A DNA stretch of 64,000 nt from Pseudomonas sp. DTU12.3 (lineage in GTDB: Bacteria; Pseudomonadota; Gammaproteobacteria; Pseudomonadales; Pseudomonadaceae), in the NCBI RefSeq assembly GCF_004124275.1, contig NZ_CP027218.1:1429501-1493500 (forward strand). The letters are read 5' to 3'. The notes under the pieces were generated by a model. That model searched no databases. It was not told the origin of the DNA and saw only the letters and a list, made by a program, of their open reading frames with translations. Both the position numbers and the translations under genes were made by a program. This document shows, one piece after another, positions 34,344 to 43,003 of the stretch. Numbering within the stretch: position 1 is the stretch's first letter; every line of letters begins with the position of its first letter.

Positions 34344-34655
34344 GTGTACAAGCTCGCCTTTTTTGTTCCTGACAGTCATGTCGAAGTGGTCAAAGGGGCC
34401 GTGTTCGCTGCCGGTGGTGGGCGGATCGGTGACTATGACCACTGTGCGTGGCAGGTGCTTGGGTCTGGTCAATTTCGGCCTTTGCACGGCAGTCAGCCGT
34501 TTATGGGTGAAGCGGGGCAGGTTGAGCGGGTCGAGGAATGGAAGGTTGAGCTGGTGGTGGCGGATGAGTTGATCGTTGCTGTAGTGGCGGCGCTCAAGTT
34601 GAGCCATCCCTATGAGACGCCGGCTTATGAAGTGTGGCGGCTGGAAGATTTCTGA
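34344..34655 (+). CDS. NIF3/YqfO-like small protein
   Basis: This 103-residue protein starts with GTG (VYKLAFFVPDSHVEVVKGAVFAAGGGRIGDYDHCAW). It resembles the PII/CutA-like inserted domain found in some NIF3/YqfO proteins, here as a stand-alone protein. The C terminus (LKLSHPYETPAYEVWRL) carries the HPYETPAYEV pattern common to that group. Function is unknown. An in-frame TTG at 34326 is a weaker start. It lies 5 bp after purL and before a terminator, suggesting co-transcription. Confidence 0.8.
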   Translation: MYKLAFFVPDSHVEVVKGAVFAAGGGRIGDYDHCAWQVLGSGQFRPLHGSQPFMGEAGQVERVEEWKVELVVADELIVAVVAALKLSHPYETPAYEVWRLEDF

Positions 34656-34676
34656 TCTTTTTGCTGCTGAAACAGG

Positions 34677-34714
34677 AAACCCGCAGATGAGTGACTGTCT
34701 GCGGGTTTTTTGTT
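34677..34714 (+). terminator. Terminator after purL and the NIF3-like gene
   Basis: AAACCCGCAGA and TCTGCGGGTTT form an 11-bp stem with a TGAGTGACTG loop, followed by a T-run. Confidence 0.92.
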
Positions 34715-34817
34715 GCCCCCGATTTTGTAGACGATGGGGTTCGCAGGCGAGCTGACACTCGGCCTATTGAGTGGTGAGGAGCGCGGAGCGTTCGGCTTTG
34801 GTTTTGAAGTGGATTCG

Positions 34818-35405
34818 CCCCTCACCCCAGCCCTCTCCCGGGGGAGAGGGAGCCGATTTGTGGGCTTTTCAGGATCTGAGTTCGACTTGGTATTTCACGT
34901 CGGCGTAGATCCACCAAACACCTCGGTCAGTCCCCTCTCCCTCTGGGGGAGGGGAGAGTGAGGGGCTTTTGATCTGTTTCAGGATCTGAGTTCGACTTGG
35001 TATTTCACGTCGGCGTAGATCCACCAAACACCTCGGTCAGTCCCCTCTCCCTCTGGGGGAGGGGAGAGTGAGGGGCTTTTGATCTGTTTCAGGATCTGAA
35101 TTCGACTCGGTATTTCACGTCGGCGTAGATCCACCAAACACCTCGGTCAGTCCCCTCTCCCTCTGGGGGAGGGGAGAGTGAGGGGCTTTTGATCTGTTTC
35201 AAGATCTGAATTCGACTCGGTATTTCACGTCGGCGTACACCCACCAAACACCTCGGTCAGTCCCCTCTCCCTCTGGGGGAGGGGAGAGTGAGGGGCTTTT
35301 GATCTGTTTCAGGATCTGAATTCGACTCGGTATTTCACGTCGGCGTACATCCACCAAACACCTCGGTCAGTCCCCTCTCCCTCTGGGAGAGGGCTAGGGT
35401 GAGGG
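34818..35405. repeat. Tandem array of five 110-bp units bounded by inverted palindromes
   Basis: The motif CAGGATCTGA(G/A)TTCGACT recurs at 34870, 34980, 35090, 35200 and 35310, exactly 110 bp apart. Each unit contains ~75 bp of unique-type sequence plus a CCCTCTCCCTCTGGGGGAGGGG palindrome. The array is bounded by a CCCTCACCCCAGCCCTCTCCC element at 34818 and its reverse complement ending at 35405. Copies 1-2 and copies 3-5 form two subtypes. No frame runs through it, since 110 is not a multiple of three. It is not a CRISPR because the whole unit repeats without variable spacers. Confidence 0.95.
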
Positions 35406-35460
35406 TTTGCTTTGGTCTGTTTAGATATGTGTATAAATAGCAGAACCTTCCCACAAAGTT

Positions 35461-35739
35461 TTCAGGTTGTCCGTCGGACGTGCGCTCTCTAGTCTTTGCC
35501 TGTCGCTGCCAATTCAGCGACCGGGAGGTGAGATACCCGATTTGGATCCCCAGACAAGTGCCCCCATAATTGCGGCCAGCTCACGCTGTCAGCAGTTCCT
35601 TATGGCGGCTATGTGCGGGCGGACTTCGGTCCGGCCGGATTTGGGGTCCTTACCGGTAATCTCACTCCGTACATGGCTGCCACCCTTCTTCGAGTGAGAT
35701 CGAGAGCAAGTGGCTGCAATACTTAAAAGGACTTGTTCG
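35461..35739 (+). ncRNA. Candidate structured leader RNA upstream of the DUF6124-type gene
   Basis: This stretch has no gene but several perfect pairings: GTCCG-T-CGGAC; GTCGCTG/CAGCGAC with a 6-nt loop; CGGAC-TTCG-GTCCG with a canonical UUCG tetraloop; and ATCTCACTC (about 35660) pairing with GAGTGAGAT (about 35693). A second GTGAGAT at about 35527 could pair with the same ATCTCAC instead, giving two exclusive folds. A TATAAA box lies at 35432-35437. Whether it is a cis leader or a separate RNA is unknown. Confidence 0.45.
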
Positions 35740-36102
35740 ATGGACAAACTAATCCCCGATCCACCCCCCGAAACCATTACCCCACTCGAAGCCGCCATCC
35801 ACGCCGAAGACCTCGCCAAAAACCGCGAAGCCATCAAGCGCGCCCTCGATTTCTACCTCAGCCCCGAACCCGCCAAACCCCGACAACCGAGCACGATGTT
35901 CCTCGTCCACCCCAGCGTCGACACCGAAAGCCTGCTCGCCCACGCCTGTGAATCGTTGGCATCAGCAAACGCCATGGCCAGCAACTTCGCAACCGAACTC
36001 GGCGGCTTGCAACGCAGCACGGCACTGGCCATCCAGCAAATCATCATGCTCGCCGAACTCGCAGTAAACCGCGCACTGGATCGAGTCGATCCACAAACCT
36101 GA
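35740..36102 (+). CDS. DUF6124-type small protein
   Basis: This 120-residue protein begins MDKLIPDPPPETITPLE. It has a proline-rich N terminus, a helix with Asp/Glu/Lys, then a helical C-terminal half (FLVHPSVDTESLLAHACESL, then an alanine- and leucine-rich segment). The pattern fits the small DUF6124/DUF3077-like family found in many copies in fluorescent pseudomonads; its function is unknown. Start is the ATG after AAAAGGACTTGTTCG. It follows the candidate structured leader with no other gene between. Confidence 0.75.
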   Translation: MDKLIPDPPPETITPLEAAIHAEDLAKNREAIKRALDFYLSPEPAKPRQPSTMFLVHPSVDTESLLAHACESLASANAMASNFATELGGLQRSTALAIQQIIMLAELAVNRALDRVDPQT

Positions 36103-36110
36103 CGACCGCG

Positions 36111-36208
36111 TCATCGTTCATCGCCAGCAGGCCGGCTCCCACAAGGTCGTGCACAATTTTGAGAACAGTGAAGAACCTGTGGGAGCCTGGCTTGCCAGCG
36201 ATGACGGC
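36111..36208. repeat. Inverted repeat pair, third REP-like family
   Basis: TCATCGCCAGCAGGCCGGCTCCCAC and GTGGGAGCCTGGCTTGCCAGCGATGA are near-perfect reverse complements across a ~45-bp spacer. Confidence 0.88.
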
Positions 36209-36234
36209 CTGATTCTTCGTATAGATAGCTTCCC

Positions 36235-36334
36235 TGTAGGAGCTGTCGAGTGAAACGAGGCTGCGATCTTTTGCTCTTGCTTATGATTGTAAAAAAGCAA
36301 AATCAAAAGATCGCAGCCTGCGGCAGCTCCTACA
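36235..36334. repeat. REP pair with an expanded left arm
   Basis: The right arm is the usual GCCGCAGGC type, but the left arm carries GCTGTCGAGTGAAACGAGGC, replacing the 3-nt loop by a longer TCG-AGTGAAA-CGA hairpin. It is just downstream of nagE. Confidence 0.9.
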
Positions 36335-36350
36335 TGGGTGATGTGTGGGG

Positions 36351-38066
36351 TCAGACTTTGGCGCTGACTTCGCTACGATTCACCAGGCTTTCCAGTGCCA
36401 CGCTCAAGCTCGCGGCCTTATCCCCCACCAGCAAATGCCAGACCCCGCCATCCAACTGGCTGACACCGTGACACCCCAGATCCTTCAACTGCGCCTCGGA
36501 CAACGCCTTGCCATCCGCCAATTGCAGGCGGATTCGTGTCATCGCAATGCAATCCAGTTGCAGCACATTGTCGCCACCGCCCAGCGCATTCAGCCATTGC
36601 TGCGCCTCGGAACCGGCAACGGCCACAACTTTCGGCTTATCAGCGACAGCAGCGGTTTCAATCAAAACCGCGCGCCCCAACGCCGGCATCGCCAAGCGAA
36701 TCTCGTCCGCAATGCTGTCCGCCATCGGCCCGACAACCACCTGCAAACTGCCACCTTTACCCGGACGCACCACCGCCATCGCACCCAGCGCTTTCAAATC
36801 AGCATCCGAAGCTTTGTTGCGATCAACCATCTCCAGTCGCAACCGCGTAGTGCAGGCGCCAACGGTGACCAAATTATCCGCACCGCCCAATGCCTTGATG
36901 TAAGCACTGGCCCGTTCGTTGTCAGTCAGTACGGCTTTTTCACAAACAGCCACATCCTCACGCCCCGGCGTCTTCAGATTGAAGCGACGAATGCAGAAAT
37001 CAAAAATGAAGTAGTAGAGGACCGCGTAGGCCAGACCGACCGGGACCACCAGCCAGCCATTGGTGGACTTGCCCCAGCCGAGAATCATGTCGATAAAACC
37101 GCCCGAGAAGGTGAAGCCCAAATGGATGTTCATCGCATTGGTAATCGCCATCGACAACCCGGTCAGCAGCGCATGCAGCAGAAACAACAACGGCGCCAAA
37201 AACATGAAAGCGAATTCGATCGGCTCAGTCACGCCGGTCAAAAACGATGTCAGTGCCATCGACAGGAAAATCCCGCCCATGACTTTGCGGCGTTCCGGCA
37301 GTGCATTGCGATACATCGCCAGACACGCCGCCGGCATGCCGAAGATCATCACCGGGAACATGCCGGTCATGAACTGGCCGCCCTTCGGATCGCCGGCGAA
37401 GTAGCGCGACAAGTCGCCAGTCACAAGTGCACCAGTGGTTGGATCGGTGAAGTTGCCGAACACGAACCACGCCATGTTGTTGAGGATGTGGTGCAGGCCG
37501 GTGACGATCAGCAGGCGGTTGAACACGCCAAACACGAACGCGCCGATGCTGCCGCTTTCCATCATCAAGGCACCGAAGCTGTTGATCCCGTGCTGGATTG
37601 GCGGCCAGATGTAGCCGAACACCACGCCCAGACCGACCGCTGCAAACCCGGTAACAATAGGCACAAACCGCCGGCCACCGAAGAACGCCAGATACTCCGG
37701 CAGCTTGATGTCCTTGAAGCGGTTGTACAGCGCGCCGGCCATCAGGCCGCTGACGATGCCGGCGAGCATGCCCATGTTGATGCTCGCATCGAGCACCTTC
37801 AGTGTGGAGATCATCACCAGATAACCGATCACCCCGGCGAGGCCAGCGGTGCCGTTGTTGTCCTTGGCGAAACCGACGGCGATGCCGATGGCGAAGATCA
37901 TTGCCAGGTTGGCGAAGATCACCTGGCCGGCATCGTGGATGATCGCGATGTTCAGCAGGTCGGTGTCACCCAGCCGCAGCAGCAGGCCGGCAATCGGCAG
38001 GATCGCGATCGGCAGCATCAGCGCGCGGCCGAGGCGTTGCAGACCTTCGATAAAGAGTTGGTACAT
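36351..38066 (-). CDS. nagE: PTS N-acetylglucosamine transporter, EIIC-EIIB
   Basis: The 571-residue protein imports and phosphorylates GlcNAc. An EIIC domain of about ten transmembrane segments (residues ~15-370) is followed by EIIB (~385-465) with the phospho-cysteine Cys405 in GACTTRLRLEM. A second EIIB-like domain (~490-571) reads DCIAMTRIRL: the canonical Cys position is Ala508, with Cys506 two residues earlier. EIIA is supplied by NagF. The ATG at 38066 (MYQLFIEGLQRLG) gives the family start; an upstream open extension is not conserved. It is the distal gene of the nag cluster. Confidence 0.94.
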   Translation of the reverse strand: MYQLFIEGLQRLGRALMLPIAILPIAGLLLRLGDTDLLNIAIIHDAGQVIFANLAMIFAIGIAVGFAKDNNGTAGLAGVIGYLVMISTLKVLDASINMGMLAGIVSGLMAGALYNRFKDIKLPEYLAFFGGRRFVPIVTGFAAVGLGVVFGYIWPPIQHGINSFGALMMESGSIGAFVFGVFNRLLIVTGLHHILNNMAWFVFGNFTDPTTGALVTGDLSRYFAGDPKGGQFMTGMFPVMIFGMPAACLAMYRNALPERRKVMGGIFLSMALTSFLTGVTEPIEFAFMFLAPLLFLLHALLTGLSMAITNAMNIHLGFTFSGGFIDMILGWGKSTNGWLVVPVGLAYAVLYYFIFDFCIRRFNLKTPGREDVAVCEKAVLTDNERASAYIKALGGADNLVTVGACTTRLRLEMVDRNKASDADLKALGAMAVVRPGKGGSLQVVVGPMADSIADEIRLAMPALGRAVLIETAAVADKPKVVAVAGSEAQQWLNALGGGDNVLQLDCIAMTRIRLQLADGKALSEAQLKDLGCHGVSQLDGGVWHLLVGDKAASLSVALESLVNRSEVSAKV

Positions 38067-38089
38067 GGCGTTTGTCCTTGTTGTTTTTG

Positions 38090-40603
38090 TTAGCGCAGAG
38101 GCCAATGTTGATGACAGGCGTGGCGCACGGCGGCGGCGCTGCTCAACTTGAGCAGGTCGCGGCTGAGGCGCTGGCATTCGGCTTCGTGCACCTGGCGCAC
38201 GCGGTCCTTTATCTCGCCGATCTGCACCGGGCTGACGGAGAGTTCGGTGACGCCCAGACCGATCAACACTGGCGTGGCCAGCGGATCAGAGGCGAGGGCG
38301 CCGCAGACGCCGACCCAACGCTTGTGCACCGCCGCGCCTTCGCAGGTCATCGCGATCAGGCGCAGCAACGCCGGGTGCAGGGCGTCGACGCGGGCAGCAA
38401 GACCGGCATGATCGCGATCCATGGCCAGGGTGTATTGCGATAAATCGTTGGTGCCGATCGAGAGGAAGTCGGCGTGTTCGGCGAGTTGTTCGGCTTGCAG
38501 CGCGGCGGCGGGGACTTCGATCATCACGCCGATTTCCGGGCGCCGAGCAATGTTCATCTCCAGGCATAGCGCATCCACGCGTTGGCGGATGTGCAGCAGT
38601 TCGTCGACTTCGGTGACCATCGGCAACAGGATTCGGCAGCGACGCAGCGGGCTGACTTGCAGCAGCGCGCGCAGTTGCTGATCGAGGATCTCCGGGCGGG
38701 CCTGAGCCAGACGAATACCGCGTAGGCCGAGCACCGGGTTGGCTTCGATCGGCAGCGGCAGGTAGTCGAGTTGCTTGTCGCCGCCGACGTCGATGGTGCG
38801 GATGATGACTGACTTATCGCCCATCGCATCGATCACAGCTTGGTAGGCGCTGCGTTGCTCTTCCACGTCCGGAGCAGTCTGCCGGTCGACGAACAAAAAC
38901 TCGGTGCGTAGCAGACCGACGCCATCGGCACCGTTGGCAAAGGCGTCCGCCGCTTCGCCGCTGGAGGCGACATTGGCGACGACTTCGATGTGCACGCCAT
39001 TACGGGTTTCGGCCGGCAGATGAGCTTTGGCCTGTTGAGCATCGCGACGTTGCTGGCGATCGATTTGCGCCTGCTGAACTTCAGCCAAACGTTCAGCATC
39101 TGGTGCCAGTTCGAGACGTCCACCGTCAGCATCGAGCACTACTGATTGGCCTTGCGGCTGATCAAGCAGCGCCGAACCCAGCGCCACCATGCACGGCAAG
39201 CCTTTGCCGCGAGCGAGAATCGCCACGTGCGAAGTCGCGCCACCCTCGGCCATGCACAACCCGGCAACACCTTGAGCGCTGAGTTGCAGCAGATCCGACG
39301 GCGTCAGTTCATGCGCCGCGACAATGGCGCCTGCAGGCACATCGTAATTCCACGCTTCGCCGAGCAACACCCGCAGCACGCGTTGTTTCAGGTCGCGCAG
39401 ATCATTGGCGCGTTCCGCCAACAGTGCGCTGCCGGTGTGTTGCAGGACTTCGCACTGCACATCAATCGACTGGCTCCAGGCGTGAGTCGCCGCAGTGCCT
39501 TGTTCGATGGATTGTTGTGCCGCGTCGAGCAATGCCGGGTCTTCCAGCAACGCCAAGTGTGCGGCGAAGATTGCTTCTTCGTCGGCGTTCTTGTGTTTTT
39601 TCGCTTGGGCGAGGGTGCCTTCGATTTCGTCGCGCACTTGCGTCAGCGCGGATTCAAAAATCTGCTGCTGTTGCAGCGGGTCATGATCGCCCGTATCCGC
39701 CGGCAAACTGATCGCATTCAAACGGAACAGCGGTCCACCGACCAGTCCCGGCGCGGCGCAGACACCGTGCAACACACCTGCCTCGGCCGGGCGTTTAAGA
39801 GGGGCAACACTGACCGGTGCGGCTGCGTGATGATCATCCGGCGGGGCTGTCGCCAGCGCCGTGAGCAACGCTTGCAACGCCGCCTCAGCATCCGGTCCCT
39901 GACAGCTGACTTGCACTTCATCCTGCTCGCCAACCGCCAGCCCCATCAAACCGATCAGGCTGTTGCACGGCGCCGATTTACCGGCGAAGTGCAGTTGCGA
40001 CTGACTCTTGAAACCTTGCGCAGTCTGCCGAATCAGCGCCGCAGGGCGCGCATGCAAACCACCGCGATGAGCCACCAACACATGACCATGAACCTCTGGT
40101 CCGCCGACTTCCGCAACATTCGCCGCCACGCTGTTGCGCGCAACAATGTGCAACAACGGCTCGCCGACCTTCACCGCTTTCAGCGTGATCGGGCGTACCT
40201 GAAAGTCCTGGCTGTTGGTCAGGATCAACAGGCTGACGAGGCTTTTGCACTGCTGACCGACCTTGTCCAGGTCATAGCGCAACAACGGCTGACCCTTGGT
40301 CACGCGGACGCCTTCCTTGACCAGCATCGAGAAGCCTTCGCCATTCAGTTCAACGGTGTCGAGGCCCAGGTGCAGGAGGATTTCCGCGCCGTTGTCGGCG
40401 CGTACGGTGAGTGCATGGCCGGTGCGCGCGACGTGGATGATCACCCCGGCGCACGGCGAGTACAGGGTGTCGTTGATCGGGTCGATGGCAATGCCGTCGC
40501 CCATGGCGCCGCTGGCGAACACCGCGTCCGGGACTTTGGCGAGCGTGAGCACCGGGCCGCTGAGCGGGGCGCTGAGGGTCAGCTCATTATTGTTGTTGTG
40601 CAT
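38090..40603 (-). CDS. nagF: PTS multiphosphoryl protein EIIA-HPr-EI
   Basis: The 837-residue fusion carries three PTS proteins in series. EIIA-Glc-type domain: residues 1-150, active His78 in EILLHLG. HPr: ~165-260, active His184 in GGLHARPAAL. Enzyme I: ~275-837, active His459 in GGATSHVAIL, with the C-terminal PEP site containing VGVCGALASDP. It takes phosphate from PEP to NagE, so this system needs no separate general PTS proteins. The gene is followed by nagE 23 bp downstream and is separated from nagB-II by a 259-bp repeat-rich spacer. Confidence 0.95.
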   Translation of the reverse strand: MHNNNNELTLSAPLSGPVLTLAKVPDAVFASGAMGDGIAIDPINDTLYSPCAGVIIHVARTGHALTVRADNGAEILLHLGLDTVELNGEGFSMLVKEGVRVTKGQPLLRYDLDKVGQQCKSLVSLLILTNSQDFQVRPITLKAVKVGEPLLHIVARNSVAANVAEVGGPEVHGHVLVAHRGGLHARPAALIRQTAQGFKSQSQLHFAGKSAPCNSLIGLMGLAVGEQDEVQVSCQGPDAEAALQALLTALATAPPDDHHAAAPVSVAPLKRPAEAGVLHGVCAAPGLVGGPLFRLNAISLPADTGDHDPLQQQQIFESALTQVRDEIEGTLAQAKKHKNADEEAIFAAHLALLEDPALLDAAQQSIEQGTAATHAWSQSIDVQCEVLQHTGSALLAERANDLRDLKQRVLRVLLGEAWNYDVPAGAIVAAHELTPSDLLQLSAQGVAGLCMAEGGATSHVAILARGKGLPCMVALGSALLDQPQGQSVVLDADGGRLELAPDAERLAEVQQAQIDRQQRRDAQQAKAHLPAETRNGVHIEVVANVASSGEAADAFANGADGVGLLRTEFLFVDRQTAPDVEEQRSAYQAVIDAMGDKSVIIRTIDVGGDKQLDYLPLPIEANPVLGLRGIRLAQARPEILDQQLRALLQVSPLRRCRILLPMVTEVDELLHIRQRVDALCLEMNIARRPEIGVMIEVPAAALQAEQLAEHADFLSIGTNDLSQYTLAMDRDHAGLAARVDALHPALLRLIAMTCEGAAVHKRWVGVCGALASDPLATPVLIGLGVTELSVSPVQIGEIKDRVRQVHEAECQRLSRDLLKLSSAAAVRHACHQHWPLR

Positions 40604-40635
40604 GGCTCGGTCTCATCAGTAATTTCGCTGATCCC

Positions 40636-40721
40636 TGTAGGAGCTGCCGCAGGCTGCGATCTTTTGATCCTGTTTTTTGTGAATCAAAATCAAAAGATCG
40701 CAGCCTGCGGCAGCTCCTACA
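40636..40721. repeat. REP pair inside the nag cluster
   Basis: Both arms are GCCGCAGGC type. It lies between nagB-II and nagF, so the mRNA hairpin is internal to the presumed operon. Confidence 0.92.
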
Positions 40722-40726
40722 GAGTC

Positions 40727-40856
40727 GTGCATCAATCAGCGGTTTTCGCATCCGCCGACAGGGGTTGTGCATCCATCGGCGGTTTTTGCGTCCGCCGATA
40801 GGGTTGTGCATCAATCAGCGGTTTTGTGTTCGCCGATCGGGTCGGGCATCGATCAA
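40727..40856. repeat. Short tandem repeat, 38-40 bp unit
   Basis: The unit GTGCATCAATCAGCGGTTTT plus TCCGCCGA-type sequence occurs about 3.3 times, at 40727, 40767 and 40806, with a partial fourth copy at 40844. Copies differ in a few positions (CAATCAG or CCATCGG). It ends just before the 3' end of nagB-II. Confidence 0.85.
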
Positions 40857-40862
40857 CTGGTG

Positions 40863-41885
40863 TTAGTGCGTTCGGGTCACTTTGCTCAGATGGCGCGGCT
40901 GATCCGGGTCCATGCCACGGGCCACGGCCAAACCTGCCGCCATCACGTAGAAGCTTTGGATCGCCAGAATCGGATCGAGCGCCGGGTGTTCGGCGCGGGT
41001 CAGCGTCAGGTTGCGCTCGGCGATGTCATCCGGCGCGGCCAGTAACACACGAGCACCGCGTTGACGCATTTCTGCCGCCAGACTCAGCAAGCCAGCCTGT
41101 TCAGCACCGCGCGGTGCGAAAACCAGCAACGGATAGTGTTCGTCGATCAACGCCATCGGGCCGTGACGCACTTCAGCGCTGCTGAACGCTTCGGCCTGAA
41201 TCGCCGAGGTTTCCTTGAATTTCAGTGCCGCTTCCTGAGCGATGGCGAAACCGGCACCACGGCCAATAACCATCAAACGCTCGCAATCACGCAGCGCTTC
41301 GATGGCCACACTCCAGTCCTGTTTCGCCGCGTCGCGCAAACCTTCAGGCAGGGCGTTACCGGCCTCGAGCAATTCGCTGTCCTCTTTCCAGTGCGCGATC
41401 AAACGGGCGCTGGCGCTGAGGGTGGCGATAAAACTTTTGGTCGCGGCGACGCTGCTTTCAGTCCCGGCGAGCAGTGGCACGCTGAACTCACACGCTGCTT
41501 CCAGTGGCGAATCGGCGGCGTTGACCATCGACACGCTCAGCGCGCCACGCTTGCGCAACAGACGCAGGCTGTTGACCAGATCCGGGCTCTGCCCCGATTG
41601 TGAAAACGCGAACGCCACCTGACCGCTGACCTTCAACGGCGCCTGCTGCATGGTCACCACCGACATCGGCAACGACGCTACCGGCACACCCAGTTGCTGC
41701 ATGGTCAGGTAAGCGAAGTAGCTCGCCGCGTGGTCGGAGCTGCCACGCGCGACGGTCATCGCCACTTGCGGTGGCTGACGACGCAGGCGTCCGGCGATCT
41801 CGATCATTTGCGGGTCGAGCTGTTGCAGTTGGGCTTGCACGGCCTCGAAGGAGGACAGCGCCTCCTCAAGCATTTTTGAAGTCAA
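40863..41885 (-). CDS. nagB-II: SIS-domain glucosamine-6-phosphate deaminase, type II
   Basis: The 340-residue protein has two SIS sugar-isomerase domains, like the C-terminal half of GlmS. The sugar-phosphate loop AFSQSGQSPDLVNSL is near residues 92-107, and GRGAGFAIAQEAALKFKETS is in the second domain. Such stand-alone proteins act as NagB-II deaminases, giving fructose-6-phosphate and ammonia. Its start overlaps nagA by 20 bp. Confidence 0.92.
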   Translation of the reverse strand: MTSKMLEEALSSFEAVQAQLQQLDPQMIEIAGRLRRQPPQVAMTVARGSSDHAASYFAYLTMQQLGVPVASLPMSVVTMQQAPLKVSGQVAFAFSQSGQSPDLVNSLRLLRKRGALSVSMVNAADSPLEAACEFSVPLLAGTESSVAATKSFIATLSASARLIAHWKEDSELLEAGNALPEGLRDAAKQDWSVAIEALRDCERLMVIGRGAGFAIAQEAALKFKETSAIQAEAFSSAEVRHGPMALIDEHYPLLVFAPRGAEQAGLLSLAAEMRQRGARVLLAAPDDIAERNLTLTRAEHPALDPILAIQSFYVMAAGLAVARGMDPDQPRHLSKVTRTH

Positions 41886-42972
41886 TGTCTTCTCCTTCGA
41901 CCATGACGGCGGTCAGTGTGAGTGAGCGATCGAGCCGCACGCAGTCGGCCCAGGCACCTGGTGCAAGGCGCCCGCGTTCGGTGATGCCGAGGTAGTCGGC
42001 GGGGAATTGCGACAGACGTTGCGAGGCTTCGGCGATCGGCAAACCGATCTTCACCAGATTGCGCAGGGCCTGATCCATGGTCAGCGTGCTGCCGGCCAAG
42101 GTGCCGTCGGGCAGGCGTACGCCACCCAGGCATTTGGTCACGGTGTGGCTGCCGAGCTTGTATTCACCGTCGGGCATGCCGGCGGCGGCGGTCGAATCGG
42201 TCACGCAATACAGGCACGGAATCGAGCGCAGAGCCACGCGAATCGCGCCGGGATGCACATGCAGCAAATCGGGGATCAGCTCGGCGAATTTGGCGTGGGC
42301 CAATGCCGCGCCAACGATGCCCGGCTCGCGGTGATGCAGCGGGCTCATGGCGTTGTAGAGGTGAGTGAAACTGGTCGCGCCGGCCGCCATTGCGGCAACG
42401 CCTTCCTCGTAACTGCCGAGGGTGTGGCCGATCTGCATGCGCACGCCACGGCTGCTCAGTTCACGAATCAACGCGTCGTGACCGGCGATTTCCGGGGCGA
42501 TGGTGATCACGCGGATCGGTGCCAGCGCCAGATACTCTTCGACTTCGGCCATCAACGCGGTGTGCGCGAAGTTCGGTTGCGCACCGAGTTTGCCGGGATT
42601 GATGTACGGGCCTTCGAGGTGGACGCCGAGGACACGCGCGGCACCTTGCGGACGCTGTTCGCAGAATTCTCCGACTTCCTTCAGCACGCTGGAGATCTCG
42701 GCACTCGGCGCGGTCATCGTGGTGGCGAGCAACGAGGTGGTACCAAAACGCACGTGGGTTCTGGTAATGGTTTCGAAAGCGCTGGCGCCTTCCATGATGT
42801 CTTTGCCGCCACCGCCGTGGACGTGCAGATCGATGAAGCCCGGCAGCAGATACGGCAGCTCATTGCTCGCCGGATCGCAAGGCACGCCTTCGATCGACAC
42901 GACTTTGCCGTGTTCGTGGATCAGCCGGCCGCGAACCCAGCCGCTGGCGGTGAGGATGTTGTCTTCGGACAT
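41866..42972 (-). CDS. nagA: N-acetylglucosamine-6-phosphate deacetylase
   Basis: The 368-residue amidohydrolase removes the acetyl group from GlcNAc-6-P. The metal motif is His50-Val-His52 in DLHVHGGGG. Later motifs HLEGPYINPGKLGAQ and THLYNAMSPLHHREPG match NagA. The ATG at 42972 was chosen; the frame stays open upstream through unconserved sequence. It follows the regulator gene by 31 bp and overlaps nagB-II by 20 bp. Confidence 0.95.
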   Translation of the reverse strand: MSEDNILTASGWVRGRLIHEHGKVVSIEGVPCDPASNELPYLLPGFIDLHVHGGGGKDIMEGASAFETITRTHVRFGTTSLLATTMTAPSAEISSVLKEVGEFCEQRPQGAARVLGVHLEGPYINPGKLGAQPNFAHTALMAEVEEYLALAPIRVITIAPEIAGHDALIRELSSRGVRMQIGHTLGSYEEGVAAMAAGATSFTHLYNAMSPLHHREPGIVGAALAHAKFAELIPDLLHVHPGAIRVALRSIPCLYCVTDSTAAAGMPDGEYKLGSHTVTKCLGGVRLPDGTLAGSTLTMDQALRNLVKIGLPIAEASQRLSQFPADYLGITERGRLAPGAWADCVRLDRSLTLTAVMVEGEDIDFKNA

Positions 42973-43003
42973 TTCGCTTCTCTCGTTTGGGCTTGGCTGC
43001 TGA

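Noticed and set aside
34930..34975. G-quadruplex from the GGGGGAGGGGAGAGTGAGGGG stretch
   Set aside because: Only three G-runs of three or more are present per unit, which is short of a canonical four-tract quadruplex.
34870..35405. Array of regularly spaced repeats as a CRISPR
   Set aside because: The full 110-bp unit is repeated, with no unique spacers between short repeats and no cas genes nearby.
38067..38177. Extended start for NagE
   Set aside because: The added 37 residues are low-complexity, overlap the end of nagF, and precede the conserved MYQLFIEG start.
40727..40856. Short regular repeats near nagF as a CRISPR
   Set aside because: Units abut each other with no spacers and there are only about three copies.
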